From contig NC_030680.2 of assembly GCF_000004195.4 (NCBI RefSeq), forward strand, positions 8,116,995 through 8,180,994: a stretch of DNA of 64,000 nt, written 5' to 3'. Under the pieces are notes generated by a model. The model worked only from the letters and a program-made list of their open reading frames with translations. It ran no database searches and was not told the DNA's origin. This stretch comes from Xenopus tropicalis. Lineage: Eukaryota; Chordata; Amphibia; Anura; Pipidae. Both the position numbers and the translations under genes were made by a program. Shown here piece after piece: positions 56,748 through 64,000 of this stretch (position 1 is the first letter of the stretch; each line of letters opens with the position of its first letter).

Positions 56748-59700
56748 TGTCTCGCAGGGTCGTATCTTGTCCCTTGGTCAAACCGTGTCTCGCAGGTCGT
56801 ATCTTGTCCCTTGGTCAAACCGTGTCTCGCAGGGTCGTATCTTGTCCCTTGGTCAAACCATGTCTCGCAGGGTCGTATTTTGTCCCTTGGTCAAACCGTG
56901 TCTCTCAGGGTCATATCTTGTCCCTTGGTCAAACCGTGTCTCGCAGGGTTGTATCTTGTCCCTTGGTCAAACCGTGTCTCGCAGGGTCATATCTTGTCCC
57001 TTGGTCAAACCGTGTCTCGCATGGTTGTATCTTGTCCCTTGATCAAACCGTGTCTCTCAGGGTCGTATCTTGTCCCTTGGTCAAACCGTGTCTCGCAGGG
57101 TAGTATCTTGTTACTTGGTCAAACCATGTCTCGCAGGGTCGTATCTTGTCCCTTGGTCAAACCGTGTCTCGCAGGGTCAAATCTTGTTCCTTGGTCAAAC
57201 CGTGTCTCTCAGGGTCGTATCTTGTCCCTTGGTCAAACCGTGTCTCGCAGGGTTGTATCTTGTCCCTTGGTCAAACCGTGTCTCGTAGGGTCGTATCTTG
57301 TCCCTTGGTCAAACCGTGTCTCGAAGGGTCGTATCTTGTCCCTTGGTCAAACCATGTCTCGTAGGGTCGTATTTTGTCCCTTGGTCAAACCGTGTATTGC
57401 AGAGTCGAATCTTGTCCCTTGGTCAAACCGTGTCTCGCAGAGTCAAATCTTGTCCCTTGGTCAAACCGTGTCTCTCAGGGTCGTATCTTGTCCCTTGGTC
57501 AAACCGTGCCTCGCAGGGTCGAATCTTGTCCCTTGGTCAAACCTTGTCTCGCAGGGTCGTATCTTGTCCCTTGGTTAAAGCGTGTCTTGCAGGGTCGTAT
57601 CTTGTCCCTTGGTTAAAGCGTGTCTTGCAGGGTCGTATCTTGTCCCTTGGTCAAACCGTGTCTCGCAGGGTCGTATCTTGTCCCTTGGTCAAACCTTGTC
57701 TCGCAAGGTCATATCTTGTCCCTTGGTCAAACCGTGTCTCGCAGGGTCGTATCTTGTCCCTTGGTCAAACCTTGTCTCGCAAGGTCGTATCTTGTCCCTT
57801 GGTCAAACCGTGTCTCGCAGGGTCGTATCTTGTCCCTTGGTCAAACCTTGTCTCGCAGGGTCGTATCTTGTCCCTTGGTCAAACCGTGTCTCGCAGGGTC
57901 GTATCTTGTCTCTTGGTCAAACCGTGTCTCGCAGGGTCGTATCTTGTCCCTTGGTCAAACCGTGTCTCGCAGGGTTGTATCTTGTCCCTTGGTCAAACCA
58001 TGTCTCGCAGGGTCGTATCTTGTCCCTTGGTCAAACCGTGTCTCTCAGGGTCATATCTTGTCCCTTGGTCAAACCGTGTCTCGCAGGGTTGTATCTTGTC
58101 CCTTGGTCAAACCGTGTCTCGCAGGGTCATATCTTGTCCCTTGGTCAAACCGTGTCTCGCATGGTTGTATCTTGTCCCTTGGTCAAACCGTGTCTCTCAG
58201 GGTCGTATCTTGTCCCTTGGTCAAACCGTGTCTCGCAGGGTAGTATCTTGTTACTTGGTCAAACCATGTCTCGCAGGGTCGTATCTTGTCCCTTGGTCAA
58301 ACCGTGTCTCGCAGGGTCAAATCTTGTTCCTTGGTCAAACCGTGTCTCTCAGGGTCGTATCTTGTCCCTTGGTCAAACCGTGTCTCTCAGGGTCGTATCT
58401 TGTCCCTTGGTAAAACCTTGTCTCGCAGGGTCGTATCTTGTCCCTTGGTCAAACCGTGTCTCGCAGGGTTGTATCTTGTCCCTTGGTCAAACCGTGTCTC
58501 GTAGGGTCGTATCTTGTCCCTTGGTCAAACCGTGTCTCGAAGGGTCGTATCTTGTCCCTTGGTCAAACCGTGTCTCGTAGGGTCGTATTTTGTCCCTTGG
58601 TCAAACCGTGTATCGCAGAGTCGAATCTTGTCCCTTGGTCAAACCGTGTCTCGCAGAGTCAAATCTTGTCCCTTGGTCAAACCGTGTCTCTCAGGGTCGT
58701 ATCTTGTCCCTTGGTCAAACCGTGCCTCGCAGGGTCGAATCTTGTCCCTTGGTCAAACCTTGTCTCGCAGGGTCGTATCTTGTCCCTTGGTTAAAGCGTG
58801 TCTTGCAGGGTCGTATCTTGTCCCTTGGTTAAAGCGTGTCTTGCAGGGTCGTATCTTGTCCCTTGGTCAAACCGTGTCTCGCAGGGTCGTATCTTGTCCC
58901 TTGGTCAAACCGTGTCTCGAAGGGTCGTATCTTGTCCCTTGGTCAAACCGTGTCTCGTAGGGTCGTATTTTGTCCCTTGGTCAAACCGTGTATCGCAGAG
59001 TCGAATCTTGTCCCTTGGTCAAACCGTGTCTCGCAGAGTCAAATCTTGTCCCTTGGTCAAACCGTGTCTCTCAGGGTTGTATCTTGTCCCTTGGTCAAAC
59101 CGTGCCTCGCAGGGTCGAATCTTGTCCCTTGGTCAAACCTTGTCTCGCAGGGTCGTATCTTGTCCCTTGGTTAAAGCGTGTCTTGCAGGGTCGTATCTTG
59201 TCCCTTGGTTAAAGCGTGTCTTGCAGGGTCGTATCTTGTCCCTTGGTCAAACCGTGTCTCGCAGGGTCATATCTTGTCCCTTGGTCAAACCGTGTCTCTC
59301 AGGGTCGTATCTTGTCCCTTGGTCAAACCGTGTCTCTCAGGGTCGTATCTTGTCCCTTGGTCAAACCGTGTCTCTCAGGGTCGTATCTTGTCCCTTGGTC
59401 AAACCGTGTCTCTCAGGGTCGTATCTTGTCCCTTGGTAAAACCTTGTCTCGCAGGGTCGTATCTTGTCCCTTGGTCAAACCGTGTCTCGCAGGGTTGTAT
59501 CTTGTCCCTTGGTCAAACCGTGTCTCGTAGGGTCGTATCTTGTCCCTTGGTCAAACCGTGTCTCGAAGGGTCGTATCTTGTCCCTTGGTCAAACTGTGTC
59601 TCGTAGGGTCGTATTTTGTCCCTTGGTCAAACCGTGTATCGCAGAGTCGAATCTTGTCCCTTGGTCAAACCGTGTCTCGCAGAGTCAAATCTTGTCCCTT

Positions 59701-60405
59701 GGTCAAACCGTGTCTCTCAGGGTCGTATCTTGTCCCTTGGTCAAACCGTGCCTCGCAGGGTCGAATCTTGTCCCTTGGTCAAACCTTGTCTCGCAGGGTC
59801 GTATCTTGTCCCTTGGTTAAAGCGTGTCTTGCAGGGTCGTATCTTGTCCCTTGGTTAAAGCGTGTCTTGCAGGGTCGTATCTTGTCCCTTGGTCAAACCG
59901 TGTCTCGCAGGGTCGTATCTTGTCCCTTGGTCAAACCTTGTCTCGCAAGGTCATATCTTGTCCCTTGGTCAAACCGTGTCTCGCAGGGTCGTATCTTGTC
60001 CCTTGGTCAAACCTTGTCTCGCAAGGTCGTATCTTGTCCCTTGGTCAAACCGTGTCTCGCAGGGTCGTATCTTGTCCCTTGGTCAAACCTTGTCTCGCAG
60101 GGTCGTATCTTGTTCCTTGGTCAAACCTTGTCTCGCAGGGTCGTATCTTGTTCCTTGGTCAAACCGTGTCTCGCAGGGTCATATCTTGTCCCTTGGTCAA
60201 ACCGTGTCTCTCAGGGTCGTATCTTGTCCCTTGGTCAAACCGTGTCTCTCAGGGTCGTATCTTGTCCCTTGGTCAAACCGTGTCTCTCAGGGTCGTATCT
60301 TGTCCCTTGGTCAAACCGTGTCTCTCTGGGTCGTATCTTGTCCCTTGGTCAATCTGTGTCTCGCAGGGTCGTATCTTGTCCCTTGGTCAAACCGTGTCTC
60401 TCTAT
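56748..60405 (+). repeat. 38-bp minisatellite, about 96 copies
   Basis: GGTCGTATCTTGTCCCTTGG recurs every 38 bp. Variants (GTAT/CAAAT/GAAT, CGCAG/CTCAG, AAACCG/AAAGCG) recur in long blocks. One block recurs from 57374 at 58590, 58970 and 59616 (offsets 1216, 380 and 646 bp, all multiples of 38). No forward frame has a stop, so ORFs of up to 371 aa appear in all three frames with 38-residue periodicity. Confidence 0.97.
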
Positions 60406-60780
60406 GGCTGCAATAATGTAGCTTGATATGTTCCTGTATAACCCATACAGGCTAAATGGGTGGTGAATAAACTATGACTAGTGATCAGCAATTAGGTTTC
60501 ATTTGTAATAACGAGGTGTCTTGCTGATTACCTGGTGATTGGCCCGGTGACAAGATCTTGAAGGGGCACTCAACAATAATCATTGTGCTCTGATTAAAAC
60601 TAACGTGGAACTGAGCAGTGAACCAGACTAGAATTTTTTTTTGGCAGATTATAAACTGGGATTATATGTGTGAAGCAGAGGTTGGACTAAGACCCTTTGG
60701 AGGCAGTTTATTGGGCTGTATATACAGATGTATAAAGGTAACAAAGAAAGTCATCCAACTTTTCCCATAAGCCATGTAAG
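60406..60780. other. Intergenic spacer
   Basis: Nothing recognised. Confidence 0.4.
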
Positions 60781-60790
60781 CAGATCTGAG

Positions 60791-61107
60791 TAGTGATGAG
60801 TAATTTTTTCGCCAGACATTGATTCGCAGCAAAACTCCACATTTCACAAACATTTTACCTGAAACTGCAGCAAAAATTTATTAGGACAAAAAAGTCACCA
60901 TGACAAAAACGTTGCTGAGACAAAAAAGTTGGAGCAAAAAAAAAATGGCCATTGACTTTAATGCATTTGGAGTAAGAAATAAAGTTATTACTAGTAAAAA
61001 TTTTGGCTGTAAAAAAAGTCGCCTATTGACTTCAATGCGTTTTGTGAATTTTTCGGCATTCCGCAATTTTTTTTGGGGGCGAAGCAAAAACAGGACAGAT
61101 TTACTCA
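60791..61107 (-). mobile_element. hAT MITE (TAGTGATGAGCGA family)
   Basis: TAGTGATGAGTAATTTTTTC at the left. The right end GACAGATTTACTCA lacks the usual last bases. Flanking 8-mers GATCTGAG (60783-60790) and GATCGGAG (61108-61115) agree 7/8. Confidence 0.75.
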
Positions 61108-61143
61108 GATCGGAGTTATTATAGCTATTCCCAAAAGCTAAGT

Positions 61144-61240
61144 ACAGGTAGGGGACCTGTTATCCAGAATGTTAAGAACCTGGGGTTTGTCGGATAAGGG
61201 GTCTTTCTGTAATTTGGATCTTCATACTTTAATGGACTTG
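61144..61240 (+). mobile_element. Fragment of the CAGGTATGGG TA-type repeat
   Basis: TACAGGTAGGGGACCTGTTA, then CCAGAATGTTAAGAACCTGGGG and GTAATTTGGATCTTCATAC: the left ~100 bp of the family seen at 14816. The following AT-rich 61240-61530 is unassigned. Confidence 0.65.
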
Positions 61241-61532
61241 TGTGCTTTGGGACTTTGAGTTTGTTATTCTAAATCGAATAAACTTATATCGAATGGTCGC
61301 TTATTTATTAATAAGGAAAAAAACAATCGAATTAAAAAAAAACTTGAATACCGTGAACTTTCAAGTTTACAAACTCAAATAAACTCGAAGAATTCAAAAA
61401 AACTCAAATTGAAAATATGGCTGGACTTTGCCTAGGACAATTCCCACTGACTTCAACTTTTTACATTCGAGTTTTCAGGGTTTTTTTAACTTAATACCAG
61501 ACATTTGAGTTTTTAAACCAGAATTACTCGAA

Positions 61533-61576
61533 TCTAGTGTTGGACAAAATTATTCGACAGGCACGGATTCACTGGT
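61533..61576 (+). mobile_element. Truncated TAGTGATGAGCGA-family MITE end
   Basis: TAGTGTTGGACAAAATTATT followed by CGACAGGCACGGATTCACT matches the family's start (CCAGGCATGGATTCGC). It then runs straight into the 52-bp array. Confidence 0.55.
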
Positions 61577-63290
61577 TGTAGGGACAGCAGGAGAAGACCT
61601 GGGTGATTGGTGTAGCAGTAATGCCGGGTGTAGGGACAGCAGGAGAAGACCTGGGTGATTGGTGTAGCAGTAATGGTGGGTGTAGGGACAGCAGGAGAAG
61701 ACCTGGGTGATTGGTGTAGCAGTAATGCCGGGTGTAGGGACAGCAGGAGAAGACCTGGGTGATTGGTGTAGCAGTAATGCCGGGTGTAGGGACAGCAGGA
61801 GAAGACCTGGGTGATTGGTGTAGCAGTAATGGTGGGTGTAGGGACAGCAGGAGAAGACCTGGGTGATTGGTGTAGCAGTAATGGTGGGTGTAGGGACAGC
61901 AGGAGAAGACCTGGGTGATTGGTGTAGCAGTAATGCCGGGTGTAGGGACAGCAGGAGAAGACCTGGGTGATTGGCGTAGCAGTAATGCCGGGTGTAGGGA
62001 CAGTAGGAGAAGACCTAGGTGATTGGTGTAGCAGTAATGCCGGGTGTAGGGACAGTAGGAGAAGACCTGGGTGATTGGTGTAGCAGTAATGCCGGGTGTA
62101 GGGACAGTAGGAGAAGACCTGGGTGATTGGTGTAGCAGTAATGCCGGGTGTAGGGACAGTAGGAGAAGACCTAGGTGATTGGTGTAGCAGTAATGCCGGG
62201 TGTAGGGACAGTAGGAGAAGACCTGGGTGATTGGTGTAGCAGTAATGCCGGGTGTAGGGACAGCAGGAGAAGACCTGGGTGATTGGTGTAGCAGTAATGC
62301 TGGGTGTAGGGACAGTAGGAGAAGACCTAGGTGATTGGTGTAGCAGTAATGCCGGGTGTAGGGACAGTAGGAGAAGACCTTGTAGCAGTAATGACGGGTG
62401 TAGGGACAGCAGGAGAAGACCTGGGTGATTGGTGTAGCAGTAATGGTGGGTGTAGGGACAGCAGGAGAAGACCTGGGTGATTGGTGTAGCAGTAATGCCG
62501 GGTGTAGGGACAGCAGGAGAAGACCTGGGTGATTGGTGTAGCAGTAATGCTGGGTGTAGGGACAGCAGGAAAAGACTTGGGTGATTGGCGTAGCAGTAAT
62601 GCCGGGTGTATCGACAGTAGGAGAAGACCTGGGTGATTGGTGTAGCAGTAATGCCGGGTGTAGGGACAGCAGGAGAAGACCTGGGTGATTGGTGTAGCAG
62701 TAATGCGGGTGTAGGGACAGCAGGAGAAGACCTGGGTGATTGGTGTAGCAGTAATGCGGGTGTAGGGACAGCAGGAGAAGACCTGGGTGATTGGTGTAGC
62801 AGTAATGCGGGTGTAGGGACAGCAGGAGAAGACCTGGGTGATTGGTGTAGCAGTAATGCCGGGTGTAGGGACAGTAGGAGAAGACCTGGGTGATTGGTGT
62901 AGCAGTAATGCGGGTGTAGGGACAGCAGGAGAAGACCTGGGTGATTGGTGTAGCAGTAATGCGGGTGTAGGGACAGCAGGAGAAGACCTGGGTGATTGGC
63001 GTAGCAGTAATGCCGGGTGTAGGGACAGTAGGAGAAGACCTAGGTGATTGGTGTAGCAGTAATGCCGGGTGTAGGGACAGTAGGAGAAGACCTTGTAGCA
63101 GTAATGACGGGTGTAGGGACAGCAGGAGAAGACCTGGGTGATTGGCGTAGCAGTAATGCCGGGTGTAGGGACAGTAGGAGAAGACCTAGGTGATTGGTGT
63201 AGCAGTAATGCCGGGTGTAGGGACAGTAGGAGAAGACCTTGTAGCAGTAATGCCGGGTGTAGGGACAGTAGGAGAAGACCTGGGTGATTG
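61577..63290 (+). repeat. 52-bp minisatellite, about 33 copies
   Basis: TGTAGGGACAGCAGGAGAAG recurs every 51-52 bp. Variants include GCCGGG/GCGGG/GGTGGG, CAGCAGG/CAGTAGG and three shortened units lacking GGGTGATTGG (about 62380, 63090 and 63240). It adjoins the truncated MITE on the left. Confidence 0.95.
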
Positions 63291-63295
63291 GTCTC

Positions 63296-63719
63296 CCTTT
63301 TTATAATTTACAGTTGGTTATTTGTTCTTTTATTTAATTCCTGATGTTTATGGTGTGCGGATACTCGACTTCAGCACCAGAGGAGACTTGTTTACTTGTT
63401 TCCAAAAATCAAGAGCTGGGGCACATGGGGAGAAACTGGGATGCAGTTTGACAGTAAGGATCACGAGGGCTTTCTATAGAACTGGAATGGTATAGAGGAA
63501 ACTCGCTAAAAGGTTAAAAAGCTGAGTCAGAGGAAGAGTTAATGAGTCAGAAAAAGAACTAAGTCCCTCTGAAAGGCCTGGATGAAGTCAAGTGAGAATG
63601 AGAGGTACAAAGTAACTTTTGTATTTTTTTTTGGTTAAAGGAAGATGGTAAAGATGAACCTACATGTAGTGAGGGAGGGGAAATAAGAGCAAACACTGCA
63701 TAGAATAACAGCAACAGGC
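63296..63719. other. Intergenic spacer
   Basis: Nothing recognised. Confidence 0.4.
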
Positions 63720-63720
63720 C

Positions 63721-63764
<44 letters not shown>
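63721..63764 (+). repeat. (GATA)n microsatellite
   Basis: Eleven perfect GATA tetramers. Confidence 0.97.
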
Positions 63765-63782
63765 GTGGACAGGTAGGTAGTA

Positions 63783-64000
63783 CCTGCAGCCTTGTGCCTT
63801 TATATGGTCATAGAACCCCTCAGTGACTGCTAATATCCTTATCATTTACAGTAGGGGGTACATTATCCCATATAATACATGAGTGATACTCAGAGTTCCC
63901 TGTATAACTCAGCCTGCAGCCTTGTGCCTTTATATGGGCACAGAACCCCTCAGTGACTGCTAATATCCTTATCATTTACAGTAGGGGGTACATTATCCCT
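63783..64000 (+). repeat. 130-bp tandem repeat, continues past the window
   Basis: CCTGCAGCCTTGTGCCTTTA at 63783 and 63913, with the following ~90 bp nearly identical. The second unit is cut by the window end. Confidence 0.85.

Noticed and set aside
56585..60426. Long forward-strand ORFs (up to 371 aa) in three frames
   Set aside because: All have 38-residue periodicity from the 38-bp array. The three frames are equally open, with no composition or family support.

Overview
The window looks like vertebrate intergenic DNA from a frog, most likely Xenopus and probably X. tropicalis. The basis is a Penelope-like retroelement, a SPIN-type hAT element, the Xenopus-typical TA-flanked repeat whose ends read CAGGTATGGG...CCATACCTG, a CR1-like LINE tail, GATA/CATA microsatellites and very many minisatellites. 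I found no host protein-coding gene, tRNA or rRNA. All the convincing coding sequence belongs to retroelements.

Layout. 1-10.1 kb: two hAT-type elements (719-1890, 2323-3004), a 205-244 bp foldback tandem array (3940-5750), a VNTR-bearing hAT MITE (5836-6265), a TTAA-flanked MITE (7630-7932) and a large inverted repeat (9300-10100). 10.6-15.4 kb: a 103-bp array, an 89-bp array and a TA-flanked element with an expanded 113-bp internal repeat. 16-31 kb: several MITEs, a ~300-bp satellite array (21.15-23.64 kb), a SPIN copy carrying a nested hAT, and repeated insertions of the TAGTGATGAGCGA hAT MITE family. 31.8-42.9 kb: inverted-repeat relatives, more MITEs, a 52-bp array with 8-mer higher-order structure, a 34-bp array, GATA repeats and a 135-bp array. 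42,881-49,248: a tandemly arranged Penelope-like element inserted inside the 135-bp array. 49.3-64 kb: 100-bp, 113-bp, 38-bp, 52-bp and 130-bp arrays separated by MITEs and a CR1-like fragment. Tandem arrays make up roughly a quarter of the window.

The best-supported biology is the Penelope-like element. It is a 4,249-bp full unit preceded by a 2,119-bp 5'-truncated copy (a pseudo-LTR arrangement) and is bounded by a 10-11 bp target duplication. By eye I find only two differences between the repeated parts. It encodes an N-terminal-type ORF, then an overlapping ORF with intact reverse transcriptase and GIY-YIG endonuclease motifs. Each pseudo-LTR carries a hammerhead-ribozyme-like fold, so RNA spanning both copies could be cut to one unit length. 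The two ORFs lie in different frames with a 286-nt open overlap containing an in-phase U-UUU-UUG heptamer.

The second theme is a family of non-autonomous hAT elements (TIR TAGTGATGAGCGAA...TTCGCTCATCACTA, 8-bp target duplications). Many copies hold an internal ~20-27 bp minisatellite of variable length, and several are nested in other elements. These insertions, plus direct evidence of array growth inside transposons, suggest that mobile elements and minisatellites generate one another here. Single-copy stretches between repeats are AT-rich, and some carry clustered homeodomain or POU-like motifs. They may be conserved non-coding sequence, but I cannot test conservation.
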